A stretch of 47,541 nucleotides of DNA from an uncultured Pelagibacteraceae bacterium. Lineage in GTDB: Bacteria; Pseudomonadota; Alphaproteobacteria; Pelagibacterales; AG-422-B15. The stretch is from contig CACHLP010000006.1 in assembly GCA_902580665.1 (NCBI GenBank), positions 1 to 47,541 on the forward strand, given 5' to 3'. Below, piece after piece: positions 17,629 through 27,076 of this stretch (positions within the stretch are counted from its first letter, which is position 1; each line of letters begins with the position of its first letter). The position numbers and the translations under genes are program-made. The notes under the pieces are model-generated. The model was not told the origin of the DNA, ran no database searches, and was given only the letters and a program-made list of their open reading frames with translations.

Positions 17629-20191
17629 TAAATTCTCTCAGTTTCTTTTTTTGATCATTTTCATTAATTAGCATACCTCCTGATTGAGCAAAATCTTTTC
17701 TGCCTCCACCCCCTTTACCATTTGAAATAGAAGATGCAAATTTAGCTATTTCGTCAGCTCCAATTTTGTTAGCTAATAGATCAGTAACGCCAATTAGGAA
17801 ACTTAGCTTATCATCCTTTTTAACGCAGATAATTATAACGCCATCTCCAGAAATTAGTTTTTTGTACTTATCTATCAGTGATCTTAACTCATTAATTGGC
17901 ACATTTTCACAGAATTCAATAATTATTTTTTGATCAGAATCATTACTAATACTCATTTGTATCGCTTCTTTAAGAAGTTTTATATTTACAGTAGAAATTT
18001 CTTTTTCTTTTTTTAGATCTAATTTTTTTTCTTCTGACCTAAGATTTTCATTCTTCTTCTCTTCATTAAATTTTAATAGATCATCTCCTCTTAAAGCCTC
18101 AATTCTTCTTACGCCTGAGGCAACAGAAGACTCACTGATAATCTTCAATTCCCCAATTTCTCTTGTATTTGAGACGTGTGTTCCTCCACATAACTCAGTA
18201 CTATATGTTTTATCATTTAATTTGCCTATTTTGAGAACCCTTACTTCATCTGAATACTTTTCTCCAAACAAGGCAAGAGCGCCAGCCTTTACGGCATCAT
18301 CTGGGGACATTATTTGTGTTTCAACCTCAGAACCATTCTTGATAATTTCATTTACTTTATTTTGTACATCTTCAATTTCTATATTTGTCATTGATTTATG
18401 ATGGCTAAAATCAAACCTTAATTTGTCATTTGAAACTAAAGATCCTTTCTGTGTAACATGCTCCCCAAGTCTATCTCTTAGAGATTGGTGTAAAATATGT
18501 GTAGCTGAATGATATGCCCGACAATCATTTCTTTGCTTTTGATTAACCGATAAGGATGCATTTAGACCAATTTCTAAAATACCACTAACCATGATGCCTG
18601 TATGAATAATTACTTGTCCTTTTTTTTGAGTATCTTCAACTTTGAACTCAAATTCTTCTCCTTTTATTATTCCCCTATCCCCGATTTGCCCACCTGATTC
18701 TGCATAAAAAACAGTTTGATTTAATATAAGTGCTCCCTTTTCATTATCTTCTAACTTTTTTACTCTTTGATCTTTTTTGATTATTGACAAAACTTCTCCT
18801 TGAGTTTCTGTACTATTATATCCAAGGAATTCTGTAGCAGGTAATTCGTTATTTAATTCAAACCAAATTCTATCTGTTGCAGCTCCTCCTGCACCTGACC
18901 AATTTTTTCGTGCTAATTCTTTTTGCGCTTCAAGTTTTTTATTAAAACTTTCAATATCAATAGAAATATTTTTACTTTTCAATATGTCCTGGGTTAGATC
19001 AATTGGAAATCCATAAGTATCATAAAGCTTGAATGCAGACTCTCCTGGAAAAATATCATTAGGTCCAAGATTTTGAGATATAGAGTCTAATTGCGTGATA
19101 CCTTTTTCTAAAAGATTTTTAAATTTTTCCTCTTCATATTTTAATGTCTCTTTGATTAGTACTTCTGCCCTCAACAGTTCTGGATAAGCGTCCTTCATGT
19201 TAAGCATTAAGGTTGGGACCAATTGATGCATTAAAGTATCTTTGTATTGAAGCAGATGAACATGCCGCATTGCTCTTCTCATGATTCTTCTCAGCACATA
19301 GCCTCTTCCCTCATTAGAAGGTAATACACCATCAGCTATTAAGAAACATGAGGAACGTAGATGATCTGCTATCACTCTGTGACTTGAAATTAACTTATTG
19401 TCATCAGCTCTAGTTAGATCAATTGAATTGTTAATAATTTCTTTTACGCTATCAACTTGGTAGTTATCATTTGTACCTTGCATGACAGCGGCAATTCTCT
19501 CAATTCCCATACCCGTATCAATTGAGGGCTTGGGCAGATCAATTCTCTCGTTCGAATTCAATTGTTCGAATTGCATAAAAACTAGATTCCATATTTCAAC
19601 AAATCTGTCTTCAGTTTCATCAGCTTCACTAGGTAACTTTCCTCTAAATTTCTGACCATGATCATAAAATATCTCAGAGCATGGTCCACATGGACCTGTT
19701 TCACCCATGGACCAAAAATTATCCTTGGTTGAAATTTTAATTATCCTGTCATCACTAAGGCCAGCAACTTTTTTCCATGCAACATATGCTTGTTCATCAT
19801 CATGATAAATTGTAACGCATAGTTTCTCTTTATTTATAGCGAGATCAGATGTAATAAACTTCCAGGCATAATTAATTGCATCATCTTTAAAATAATCTCC
19901 AAAAGAAAAATTTCCTAACATTTCAAAAAAAGTATGGTGTCTCAAAGTATATCCAACGTTTTCTAGATCATTATGTTTGCCGCCAGCTCTAATACATTTT
20001 TGTGCGGTAACTGCTCTTTTGTAGTCTCTATTTTCTAATCCAGTAAAAACATTTTTAAATTGCACCATTCCTGAATTAGTAAACATAAGTGTTGGATCAT
20101 TCTGTGGAACAAGGGGGCTCGAATGAACATGCTCATGCCCCTCATTTTTAAAATATGATATGAAAGCATTTCTTAGATCATTAATTCTCAT
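17609..20191 (-). CDS. alaS: alanyl-tRNA synthetase
   Basis: AlaS charges tRNA-Ala. The 860 residues start with the class II catalytic core ([42 protein letters not shown]). The core is followed by the tRNA-recognition region ([18 protein letters not shown]), the editing domain with HSATHILH and [13 protein letters not shown] zinc motifs, and the C-Ala domain ending [16 protein letters not shown]. Length is close to the usual 870-880. It is convergent with icd and their coding ends overlap by 20 bases. It lies downstream of recA, separated by an intrinsic terminator. Confidence 0.97.
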   Translation of the reverse strand: MRINDLRNAFISYFKNEGHEHVHSSPLVPQNDPTLMFTNSGMVQFKNVFTGLENRDYKRAVTAQKCIRAGGKHNDLENVGYTLRHHTFFEMLGNFSFGDYFKDDAINYAWKFITSDLAINKEKLCVTIYHDDEQAYVAWKKVAGLSDDRIIKISTKDNFWSMGETGPCGPCSEIFYDHGQKFRGKLPSEADETEDRFVEIWNLVFMQFEQLNSNERIDLPKPSIDTGMGIERIAAVMQGTNDNYQVDSVKEIINNSIDLTRADDNKLISSHRVIADHLRSSCFLIADGVLPSNEGRGYVLRRIMRRAMRHVHLLQYKDTLMHQLVPTLMLNMKDAYPELLRAEVLIKETLKYEEEKFKNLLEKGITQLDSISQNLGPNDIFPGESAFKLYDTYGFPIDLTQDILKSKNISIDIESFNKKLEAQKELARKNWSGAGGAATDRIWFELNNELPATEFLGYNSTETQGEVLSIIKKDQRVKKLEDNEKGALILNQTVFYAESGGQIGDRGIIKGEEFEFKVEDTQKKGQVIIHTGIMVSGILEIGLNASLSVNQKQRNDCRAYHSATHILHQSLRDRLGEHVTQKGSLVSNDKLRFDFSHHKSMTNIEIEDVQNKVNEIIKNGSEVETQIMSPDDAVKAGALALFGEKYSDEVRVLKIGKLNDKTYSTELCGGTHVSNTREIGELKIISESSVASGVRRIEALRGDDLLKFNEEKKNENLRSEEKKLDLKKEKEISTVNIKLLKEAIQMSISNDSDQKIIIEFCENVPINELRSLIDKYKKLISGDGVIIICVKKDDKLSFLIGVTDLLANKIGADEIAKFASSISNGKGGGGRKDFAQSGGMLINENDQKKKLREFIIDKLQ

Positions 20192-20224
20192 ATGTTACGT
20201 ATAACACCCTGTTGAATAAAACGC

Positions 20225-20246
20225 AAAAAGGCGCTTTTCAGCGCCT
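20225..20246 (-). terminator. intrinsic terminator downstream of recA
   Basis: On the minus strand the stem AGGCGC pairs with GCGCCT across a six-base loop (TGAAAA), followed immediately by TTTTTGCGTTTT. This is a compact rho-independent terminator about 30 bases after the recA stop and before alaS, so alaS is expected to have its own promoter or depend on read-through. Confidence 0.8.
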
Positions 20247-20277
20247 CCTTGCTATGATCAATTATAATGTTTAAAAT

Positions 20278-21357
20278 TTATTCTTCTTCTGGTTCTTCGG
20301 TTTCTGAGTTTTCACCAATTTGTTCTGGCATTTCTTCTGACTGTCCTCTAATTATCGACTCAATTTCTTGAGCTACAGCAGGATTTTCTTTGAGGAATAT
20401 CTTAGAATTTTCTCTTCCTTGGCCAATTTTCTCTCCTTTATATGAGAACCATGCTCCAGATTTTTCAATAGTTCCTACCTTTACTCCAAGATCAATAAGC
20501 TCACCTAACTTTGAAATACCTTCGCCGTACATTATGTCAAACTCAACTAATCTAAATGGTGGTGCGACCTTATTCTTTACAACTTTAACTCTCGTTTGGT
20601 TTCCAATAATTTCATCTTTATCTTTAATGGCACCAATCCTTCTAATATCCAATCTACATGATGAATAAAATTTTAAAGCATTTCCACCTGCGGTTGTCTC
20701 AGGACTGCCAAACATTACCCCGATTTTCATTCTAATTTGATTAATGAAGATAACCATACAATTAGATTTTGAAACCGATCCAGTTAACTTTCTCAATGCC
20801 TGACTCATCAATCTAGCTTGAAGACCCATATGCGCATCACCCATTTCACCTTCGATTTCTGCCTTTGGTGTTAATGCGGCTACTGAATCAACTACTAATA
20901 CGGATATTGCCTTAGACCTAACTAGTGAGTCAGTAATCTCTAGTGCTTGCTCCCCAGTATCAGGTTGGGAAATTAGCAATTCATCAATATTCACTCCTAA
21001 TTTTTTTGCGTACGCTGGATCTAATGCATGCTCTGCATCAATGAATGCACAATTCTCACCTTTCTTTTGTGCTTCTGCGATTACATGAAGTGCCAAAGTA
21101 GTTTTACCTGATGACTCAGGACCATAGATTTCAACAATACGACCTTTTGGTAAACCACCTATTCCTAACGCTACGTCTAATGACAAGGATCCAGTTGAAA
21201 TAGCTTCAACATCCATGGCAGTTCTTTGGCCCAGTTTCATGATTGAACCTTTTCCATATGTCTGCTCAATTTGAGACATTGCTACATCTAAGGCTTTTGC
21301 TTTTTCAGAATTGTCCATTTTTTTATCGTCTACTACTTTCAAATTTGCTTTGCTCAT
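20278..21357 (-). CDS. recA: recombinase RecA
   Basis: RecA catalyses homologous strand exchange and stimulates LexA cleavage. The 359-residue protein has Walker [10 protein letters not shown] (79-87), Walker [20 protein letters not shown], loop L1 [17 protein letters not shown], and loop L2 around [24 protein letters not shown]. An acidic C-terminal tail ends ETEEPEEE. The start has a GGAG site ten bases upstream. The long 5' region contains a promoter overlapping a GTTC-N7-GTTC SOS box, so the gene is probably damage-inducible. Confidence 0.98.
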   Translation of the reverse strand: MSKANLKVVDDKKMDNSEKAKALDVAMSQIEQTYGKGSIMKLGQRTAMDVEAISTGSLSLDVALGIGGLPKGRIVEIYGPESSGKTTLALHVIAEAQKKGENCAFIDAEHALDPAYAKKLGVNIDELLISQPDTGEQALEITDSLVRSKAISVLVVDSVAALTPKAEIEGEMGDAHMGLQARLMSQALRKLTGSVSKSNCMVIFINQIRMKIGVMFGSPETTAGGNALKFYSSCRLDIRRIGAIKDKDEIIGNQTRVKVVKNKVAPPFRLVEFDIMYGEGISKLGELIDLGVKVGTIEKSGAWFSYKGEKIGQGRENSKIFLKENPAVAQEIESIIRGQSEEMPEQIGENSETEEPEEE

Positions 21358-21443
21358 CTGCTTTCTCCAAACTGTAATTAATAATTGTTCTCAATGTACA
21401 CATTTTGTTCTAATTTTACAATACTAGTTAAATTACTGTTTTT

Positions 21444-21472
21444 ATTATACAAAATATTATTTGTTCAATTAA
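21444..21472 (-). promoter_or_regulatory. recA promoter
   Basis: Read on the minus strand, TTAATT (21472-21467) and a perfect TATAAT (21449-21444) are 17 bases apart, about 90 bases before the recA start. The -35 lies inside the SOS box at 21463-21477, giving a simple repression geometry. Confidence 0.55.
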
Positions 21473-21477
21473 TGTTC
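21463..21477. promoter_or_regulatory. LexA binding site (SOS box) of the alphaproteobacterial type
   Basis: GTTCAATTAATGTTC is a direct repeat GTTC-N7-GTTC (GAAC-N7-GAAC on the recA strand), the SOS box consensus established for Rhodobacter and rhizobia. It overlaps the -35 hexamer of the recA promoter. Two more GTTC words, 20 bases apart, occur closer to the gene at 21387-21390 and 21407-21410, but they lack the seven-base spacing. Confidence 0.7.
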
Positions 21478-21589
21478 TTATATTTCATATTTTTATCAAC
21501 AGGTGATTCTATTTACAGATGTTACATCTATAAGCAAAATACTTGTATAAATATATAAATTTGGTTTATTTCTTTGTTAATAAGTTTTT

Positions 21590-22000
21590 TTAGTCATCAG
21601 AGTGCAATTTTTCGTTTCTTTCGTGCATTTCTTGAGCCTCTATACTTAGTGTAGTTACTGGTCTTGCATCCAATCTCTCAATATTGATAGGCTCGCCTGT
21701 AACTTCACAGTAACCATAGCTTCCATTTTCGATTCTAGCTAACGCTGCATCTATCTTAGCAACTAATTTTCGCTGCCGGTCTCTTGATTTAAGTTCTAGT
21801 GTTTTTTCTGATTCTTGGGTAGCCCTATCAGACATATCTGCTGGGGCAATTGAATCTTGGAGATTCTCAACAGTTTCTCTACTTTCTTTATAAATGTCAT
21901 TCTTCCAATCTTTAAGCTTTGTTCTAAAATATTCCTTTTGTTTCGCATTCATGAATTTTTCAGATTTTGTAGGCTTGTAGCTCTTTGGAAGTTTTACCAT
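21590..22000 (-). CDS. dksA: DksA/TraR-family RNA polymerase-binding regulator
   Basis: DksA binds the RNA polymerase secondary channel and, with ppGpp, adjusts rRNA and amino-acid promoters. The 136-residue product shows a coiled coil with the tip motif D55-M-S-D58-R-A60 (DxxDxA). It then has a degenerate zinc-finger region NGSYGYCEVTGEPINIERL with a single cysteine (Cys98) in place of the four of E. coli DksA. Reduced-cysteine DksA proteins are known and common in alphaproteobacteria. An AAGGAG ribosome site precedes the ATG. It lies upstream of recA on the same strand with about 230 bases between. Confidence 0.88.
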   Translation of the reverse strand: MVKLPKSYKPTKSEKFMNAKQKEYFRTKLKDWKNDIYKESRETVENLQDSIAPADMSDRATQESEKTLELKSRDRQRKLVAKIDAALARIENGSYGYCEVTGEPINIERLDARPVTTLSIEAQEMHERNEKLHSDD

Positions 22001-22143
22001 GTTTACTCCTTTTGGATTTAGAATTAAAAATAGTCTGGTGCTTTTAGTAGTTTTTAATATTTAAGTCAATTGAACAATACAATTTTTATGATTGATATAT
22101 AGCTAAAATATAATATGTTTCCTGAAACAATTTTAAGAATTTA

Positions 22144-22998
22144 ATGAAATTTGAAGGCACAAGTTCATATATAGCTACTGAGGACCTAAAAGTTGCGGTT
22201 AATGCAGCTATAACCTTGGAAAGACCGATCATTGTCAAAGGAGAGCCTGGCACCGGTAAGACTATGTTGGCTCATGAGGTTGCTCAATCTTTAGGGGCTG
22301 AAATTATCACTTGGCATATTAAATCAACAACCAAGGCGCAACAAGGTCTGTATGAGTATGATGCGGTTACCAGATTGAGAGACTCTCAGCTTGGAGACGA
22401 AAAAGTAAAAGATATTAAAAATTATATAAGCAAAGGCAAATTGTGGAATGCTTTTGAAAGCAATAAAAGACCCGTTCTTTTAATTGATGAGATTGATAAA
22501 GCAGATATTGAATTTCCAAACGACCTTCTTCTCGAGTTAGATAAAATGGAATTTTTTGTTTATGAAACAGGTGAAACTATAAAAGCTGAGAATAGACCTA
22601 TTGTAATCATTACTTCAAATAATGAAAAAGAGCTACCTGATGCTTTTTTGAGGAGATGTTTTTTTCATTATATTAAGTTTCCTGACCCTGAAACCATGGA
22701 AGAAATTGTTAATGTGCATTATCCAGAAATCAAAAAAGACCTTATACAGGAAGCATTCAAGATTTTTTATGATATTAGAGAAGTCCCTGGTATCAAAAAA
22801 AAGCCATCTACATCTGAGCTAATTGATTGGCTTAAACTATTAATGACAGATGACGTGGATGCGAAAATATTAAGAGAAAAAGATCCCAAAAAGCTTATCC
22901 CACCTCTTCATGGTGCTCTTCTTAAAAATGAGCAAGATGTTCATTTATTTGAGCGTTTAGCTTTCATCTCTCGAAGAGAGAATGAGAATCTTGAGTAG
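22144..22998 (+). CDS. MoxR-family AAA+ ATPase
   Basis: The 284-residue ATPase has Walker A GEPGTGKT (33-40), Walker B VLLIDEIDKAD (111-121), a sensor 1 asparagine in IITSNNEKELPDAFLRRC, and an arginine finger in the same segment. MoxR ATPases act as chaperones with a VWA-domain partner to load metals or cofactors or to remodel complexes. The partner is the next gene, 28 bases downstream. The pair resembles the CoxD/CoxE-like arrangement, but no CO dehydrogenase genes are nearby, so the client is unknown. A TATAAT at 22109-22114 is a candidate -10 element. Confidence 0.9.
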   Translation: MKFEGTSSYIATEDLKVAVNAAITLERPIIVKGEPGTGKTMLAHEVAQSLGAEIITWHIKSTTKAQQGLYEYDAVTRLRDSQLGDEKVKDIKNYISKGKLWNAFESNKRPVLLIDEIDKADIEFPNDLLLELDKMEFFVYETGETIKAENRPIVIITSNNEKELPDAFLRRCFFHYIKFPDPETMEEIVNVHYPEIKKDLIQEAFKIFYDIREVPGIKKKPSTSELIDWLKLLMTDDVDAKILREKDPKKLIPPLHGALLKNEQDVHLFERLAFISRRENENLE

Positions 22999-23026
22999 AA
23001 CTGATTTTTCTTTAAGATAAATTATT

Positions 23027-24205
23027 ATGTTCATTAATTTCTTCTTTGACCTTAAACAAGCAAGTTTACCTGTATCCCTAAAGGAATATTTAATGCTCAT
23101 GGAAGCTATGAACAAAAGGGTTGTAGACTCTTTTAATGTAAATGATTTTTACTACTTAAGCCGATCAGCATTGGTTAAAGATGAGAGGTATCTTGATAAA
23201 TTTGACAGAGTCTTTGGACATTCTTTTAAAGGACTTGAAAATTCTGAAGGTGAAACAGAAAAAGAAATACCAGAAGAGTGGTTGAAGCTCATGGGGCAAA
23301 AATACCTTACTGACGAAGAGAAAAAAATGGTTGAGTCCTTAGGCGGTTGGGACAAGCTAATGGAAACATTAAAACAACGTTTAGAGGAACAAAAAAAACG
23401 TCACCAAGGCGGTAGTAAGTGGATTGGCACTGGAGGAACATCGCCTTTCGGTGCTTACGGCTATAATCCTGAAGGCATTCGGATTGGTCAAAAAGAAAGT
23501 CGAAATAAAAAAGCTGTAAAAGTATGGGACAAAAGAGAGTTTAGCAACCTCGATGGTGATGTTGAGTTGGGAACACGTAATATTAAAGTTGCTCTTCGAA
23601 GACTAAGGAAGTTTGCTCGTGAAGGAGTTGAATCAGAACTAGATTTAGATAATACAATCAAATCTACAGCACATAAAGGTTACATTGACGTAAAGATGAT
23701 GCCCGAACGTAGGAATAAGATAAAAGTACTTTTATTTTTCGATGTAGGTGGATCGATGGATGCTCATGTAAAAATATGTGAAGAGCTCTTTTCTGCAGCG
23801 AGAACAGAATTTAAACACATGGAATATTTTTACTATCATAACTGTCTCTATGATGCTGTATGGAAAGATAATAAAAGAAGGTATAATGAGAATATAAAGA
23901 CCTGGGATCTTCTTCATAAATATCCTTCAGACTATAAAGTCATATTTGTTGGCGATGCTGAAATGAGTCCATATGAGATTACATATCCTGGAGGAAGTGT
24001 TGAATTTTGGAATGAAGAGTCAGGTGAAACGTGGTTAACTAGACTTCTGAATGTCTATGAAAATGCAATATGGTTAAATCCAATACCAGAAAGGTATTGG
24101 GACCGCATATCATCTGCTTCAATCATAAAGCAAATTTTTTCAGATAGAATGTTTCCTTTAACTATTGAAGGTATTGATCAGGCTATGCGCGAACTTAATA
24201 AATAA
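23027..24205 (+). CDS. VWA-domain protein, CoxE-like, partner of the MoxR ATPase
   Basis: The 392-residue protein has a helical N-terminal region (about 1-125), a basic Gly-rich linker (SKWIGTGGTSPFGAYGY at 130-146), and a C-terminal von Willebrand A domain from about 230. The MIDAS motif is D239-V-G-G-S243-M, with glycine where the classic DxSxS motif has serine. A later segment (VIFVGDAEMSPYEI) supplies the distal metal-site acidic residue. It is cytosolic by sequence, with no signal peptide. The pairing with a MoxR ATPase is the normal arrangement of this family; the substrate is unidentified. Confidence 0.86.
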   Translation: MFINFFFDLKQASLPVSLKEYLMLMEAMNKRVVDSFNVNDFYYLSRSALVKDERYLDKFDRVFGHSFKGLENSEGETEKEIPEEWLKLMGQKYLTDEEKKMVESLGGWDKLMETLKQRLEEQKKRHQGGSKWIGTGGTSPFGAYGYNPEGIRIGQKESRNKKAVKVWDKREFSNLDGDVELGTRNIKVALRRLRKFAREGVESELDLDNTIKSTAHKGYIDVKMMPERRNKIKVLLFFDVGGSMDAHVKICEELFSAARTEFKHMEYFYYHNCLYDAVWKDNKRRYNENIKTWDLLHKYPSDYKVIFVGDAEMSPYEITYPGGSVEFWNEESGETWLTRLLNVYENAIWLNPIPERYWDRISSASIIKQIFSDRMFPLTIEGIDQAMRELNK

Positions 24206-24208
24206 TTA

Positions 24209-25069
24209 ATGCTTCCTAAGCAGAATGTTATCTTAGGCATATCATTATTATGCTTAGGTTTACTAATTGCGCCTCTTTATGACGCTCTGGCTAAATACTT
24301 AAGCGAAGATATTCATATTTTAGAAATTATTTGGGCGAGGTTCTTCAGTCATTTTATTTTTCTAGTACCCCTTGTTTATTTCATAAAGGGCAAAAAATTA
24401 TTTTTTAGTTCCTCATCTAAACACCAAATTGTTCGAGGAACTTTTATTTTTTTAGCTACTGCTTTTTTCTATGGTGCTATTTCAGAAATTCCTCTTGCCA
24501 ATGCCTTAAGTATAATGCTCGTTGCTCCAATCATTGTGGTATTCATGTCTTCTTATATTCTTAAAGAACAATTAAATTCTTTTAAAATTTTTTGCACCTT
24601 CTTTGGTTTTTTTGGAACATTACTGGTCATACAACCAGGATTTGAAGAATTTAATTTCTATTCACTTTTGGCTCTGCTGTCTGGATTTTGTTACGCTATG
24701 TACTTAATCTACACAAGAAAGGTTAATTTCAGTTCTGATCCTTGGGTAAGCCTGTGTTTCACCGCTATTCCCGGTGCCGTAATAATGACACTGTGTCTTC
24801 CATTTTTTTGGCAAAGTTCTCCAGCAATTAGTCAGTATCTATTGATGGGTTCAATTGGATTAGTTGTGATTTTAGTACATTTTATATTTATTAAGGCCTA
24901 TCAGAATGCTGAAGCAAGTATTTTGGCGCCATTTCACTATTTTGAAATCATAAGTAATATGTTAATAAGCATTTTATTTTTTAGAGATATACCAAATATA
25001 ATCGTTTGTTTTGGTATTCTTTGCATTGTTAGTAGTGGAGTTTTAATTACGGTTAAACAAAAAGTATGA
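24209..25069 (+). CDS. EamA/DMT-superfamily transporter
   Basis: The 286-residue protein has about ten hydrophobic helices arranged as two EamA repeats. The first runs from ILGISLLCLGLLIAPLYDAL to LLVIQPGF, and the second from LALLSGFCYAMYLIYTRKV to the end. Typical EamA phrases are present: EIPLANALSIMLVAPIIVVF and KAYQNAEASILAPFHYFEII. Drug/metabolite transporters of this type export or import small metabolites; the substrate is not predictable. It begins three bases after the VWA gene and overlaps dusA by four bases (ATGA), so all four genes from 22144 are probably one transcript. Confidence 0.87.
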   Translation: MLPKQNVILGISLLCLGLLIAPLYDALAKYLSEDIHILEIIWARFFSHFIFLVPLVYFIKGKKLFFSSSSKHQIVRGTFIFLATAFFYGAISEIPLANALSIMLVAPIIVVFMSSYILKEQLNSFKIFCTFFGFFGTLLVIQPGFEEFNFYSLLALLSGFCYAMYLIYTRKVNFSSDPWVSLCFTAIPGAVIMTLCLPFFWQSSPAISQYLLMGSIGLVVILVHFIFIKAYQNAEASILAPFHYFEIISNMLISILFFRDIPNIIVCFGILCIVSSGVLITVKQKV

Positions 25070-26037
25070 ATGAATTAAATTTGGATTATAAGTTTTCTGT
25101 TGCACCAATGATGGGTGTAACCACATCAAGCGCACGCTACATGTATAGATTGATTTCTAAGAAAGCAGTTTTGTTTACAGAAATGATAGCTAGCCAAGCA
25201 TTGCATCGAGGTGACTTTAAGAAAATGCTCAGAAAGGAAACTATTGAGTCACCTGTAATTCTTCAAGTAGGTGGTTCTGACGTTAATCTATTAAAATATT
25301 CAACAGAACTAGCAAATCAATATAATTATCAAGGAATAAATCTAAATGTAGGTTGCCCATCAAAAAAAGTATCACAGGGTAAAATGGGCGCATGTCTAAT
25401 GAAAGAAGCAAACCTGGTAAAACAATGCTTAGAAGGAATGGTGTCTGAAACTTCAATGGACGTGTCATTGAAATGTCGAATTGGAGTAGATGAATTTGAT
25501 ACATATGAGTTTTTCAAAAGTTTCATTTCAACGGTTATTGAAAGTGGTATCAAAATTATCTTTATTCACGCACGTAAAGCGTATCTCAAAGGTCTTGACC
25601 CTAAAAGAAACCGTACGTTACCACCACTTAAATACGATTTTGTTTATAAAATTAAAAAGGAGTTTCCGCATATTAAATTTATAATCAATGGTGGTTTAGA
25701 CAATATTGATGATTGTCTAGATCAATTGAATTATTTAGATGGAGTGATGGTAGGACGATCAATTCAAGCTAACCCATTTTTTTTAGAAGATGTTGACTCT
25801 AATTTTTATAACTTGGAAAAGATAGAGATAGATAGGAGTTTTGTAGTAAAAAAATATTTTGATTATGTGAAAGAGAATATTGATCTAATTTCAACCTATG
25901 AACTATTAAGTCCCCTTTTAGCACTTTGCTTTGGTGTTCCTGGATCGAAGAAATTTAAGCAAGAAATTAATAATCTGATTAGATCAAGAGATATTCAAAA
26001 ACTTGAGTATGCCTACTTAAACCTTATTGCAGCTTAG
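25066..26037 (+). CDS. dusA: tRNA-dihydrouridine synthase A
   Basis: DusA reduces uridines at positions 20/20a of tRNA with FMN and NADPH. The 323-residue protein has the FMN-barrel opening SVAPMMGVTTSSARYMYRLI, the DusA-typical TEMIASQALHRGD, the catalytic cysteine Cys97 in NVGCPSKKV, KCRIGVDEFDTYE, and the HARKAYLKGLDPKRNR segment. FMN-phosphate residues lie in INGGLDN and GVMVGRSIQANPFF. Length fits DusA. Its start overlaps the transporter end by four bases, and its stop overlaps the convergent nitroreductase stop by four bases. Confidence 0.93.
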   Translation: MNELNLDYKFSVAPMMGVTTSSARYMYRLISKKAVLFTEMIASQALHRGDFKKMLRKETIESPVILQVGGSDVNLLKYSTELANQYNYQGINLNVGCPSKKVSQGKMGACLMKEANLVKQCLEGMVSETSMDVSLKCRIGVDEFDTYEFFKSFISTVIESGIKIIFIHARKAYLKGLDPKRNRTLPPLKYDFVYKIKKEFPHIKFIINGGLDNIDDCLDQLNYLDGVMVGRSIQANPFFLEDVDSNFYNLEKIEIDRSFVVKKYFDYVKENIDLISTYELLSPLLALCFGVPGSKKFKQEINNLIRSRDIQKLEYAYLNLIAA

Positions 26038-26609
26038 AGGATTTCCGCTATATCACTAAAGTTATAACGCTGCGCTCTTTCATAATAACCCTCTTTATCA
26101 GGGTAACCTAGGTTACATAAAAAATTACTTTTGGTCGTTGTACCATTAAAAAATTCTTCATCAACTAATTCGTTAGAAAATCCAGACATTGGGCCCACTG
26201 CCAGACCGAGTGCGTTGGCGGCTTTCAAAAAATAACCCCCTTGAATTGATGAATTTCTAAATGCTGTAATTTGAGATTTTTCTGGGTCATTTTCAAAATA
26301 TTTTTTTGCGTCCTCACGAAGATAATTCTTTGGTAAGTCTCTCCAAAATTCCGTATCCATGCCAATAATCGTGCAAACAGGTGCATTCAAGACCTTTTTA
26401 ACATTGTCCTCACTTACAAATCGCGATAAACTCTCTTTTGCTTGCTTGCTTTTAAGAAATTTTAACCTCATGGGACTACAGTTAAAAGATGTAGGGCCCC
26501 ACTTCAGCAAATCATATAAATCATTAAGTGATTGATCTGAGACTTCCTTGTCTAAAAACTTATAGCAAGTCTGTGGTTCGACAAATATTTGATTTATTTG
26601 GTCAGCCAT
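26034..26609 (-). CDS. nitroreductase-family protein, RutE/HadB-like (malonic semialdehyde reductase type)
   Basis: The 191-residue flavoprotein resembles RutE: the segment SDQSLNDLYDLLKWGPTSFN followed by CSPMRLKFL matches the FMN-binding start of that group. It also has AFRNSSIQGGYFLKAANALG and GLAVGPMSGF. RutE reduces malonic semialdehyde to 3-hydroxypropionate in pyrimidine degradation, but no other rut genes are present, so the substrate may differ. It starts two bases after the glutathione peroxidase stop and is the last gene of a four-gene minus-strand group (MDR, pirin, GPx, nitroreductase) that looks like a detoxification set. Confidence 0.82.
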   Translation of the reverse strand: MADQINQIFVEPQTCYKFLDKEVSDQSLNDLYDLLKWGPTSFNCSPMRLKFLKSKQAKESLSRFVSEDNVKKVLNAPVCTIIGMDTEFWRDLPKNYLREDAKKYFENDPEKSQITAFRNSSIQGGYFLKAANALGLAVGPMSGFSNELVDEEFFNGTTTKSNFLCNLGYPDKEGYYERAQRYNFSDIAEIL

Positions 26610-26611
26610 AA

Positions 26612-27076
26612 TTATAATATTTTAATAATATGCTCTTCTATTTCTTCTGGTTTTTTTTGTGTTCCAAATCCACGTACAAAGTCACCATCTTTGTTTATTA
26701 AATATTTTGTAAAGTTCCATTGTATTTCTCTTCCTGCATCTTGAGTAAGCTTTTTAAACAAAGGTGAAGCATTATTTCCAATTACTTCAATTTTATCAAA
26801 GAGTGTAAAGGACACATTGTACTCAGAGCTGCAAAATTCCTTGATCTCATCATTAGTTCCTTTTTCCTGTGATCCAAACTGATTACATGGAAATGCTAAG
26901 ATCTCAAAACCTTTATCTTTATATTTTTCATATAAGTTCTGAAGTCCTGTGTATTGCGGAGTAAAACCGCACCGACTAGCAACATTAACTATAAGCAAAG
27001 TTTTACCCTTGAATTTTTCAAGACTTATTTCTTGGTGATCTATATCTTTTACAGAAAAATCATAAATACTTGTCAT
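26612..27076 (-). CDS. glutathione peroxidase (cysteine type)
   Basis: The 154-residue thioredoxin-fold protein has the GPx motifs NVASRCGFTPQYTGLQ with peroxidatic Cys36, LAFPCNQFGSQE with the catalytic Gln, and WNFTKYLI with the Trp/Asn pair. Such cysteine GPx enzymes reduce hydroperoxides, usually with thioredoxin rather than glutathione. The stop-to-start distance to the pirin gene is zero, so the two are translated in series. Confidence 0.93.
   Translation of the reverse strand: MTSIYDFSVKDIDHQEISLEKFKGKTLLIVNVASRCGFTPQYTGLQNLYEKYKDKGFEILAFPCNQFGSQEKGTNDEIKEFCSSEYNVSFTLFDKIEVIGNNASPLFKKLTQDAGREIQWNFTKYLINKDGDFVRGFGTQKKPEEIEEHIIKIL

Noticed and set aside
20390..20668. Open frame on the strand opposite recA
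   Set aside because: It lies wholly inside recA, has no recognisable domain or ribosome site, and is a typical antisense shadow of a conserved gene.
21387..21410. GTTC words 20 bases apart as a second SOS box
   Set aside because: The spacing is not seven bases, so they do not fit the alphaproteobacterial consensus; only the site at 21463-21477 does.
21517..21529. Inverted repeat AGATGT-T-ACATCT between dksA and recA as an operator
   Set aside because: It is short, not paired with another copy and over 150 bases from the recA start; no evidence beyond symmetry.
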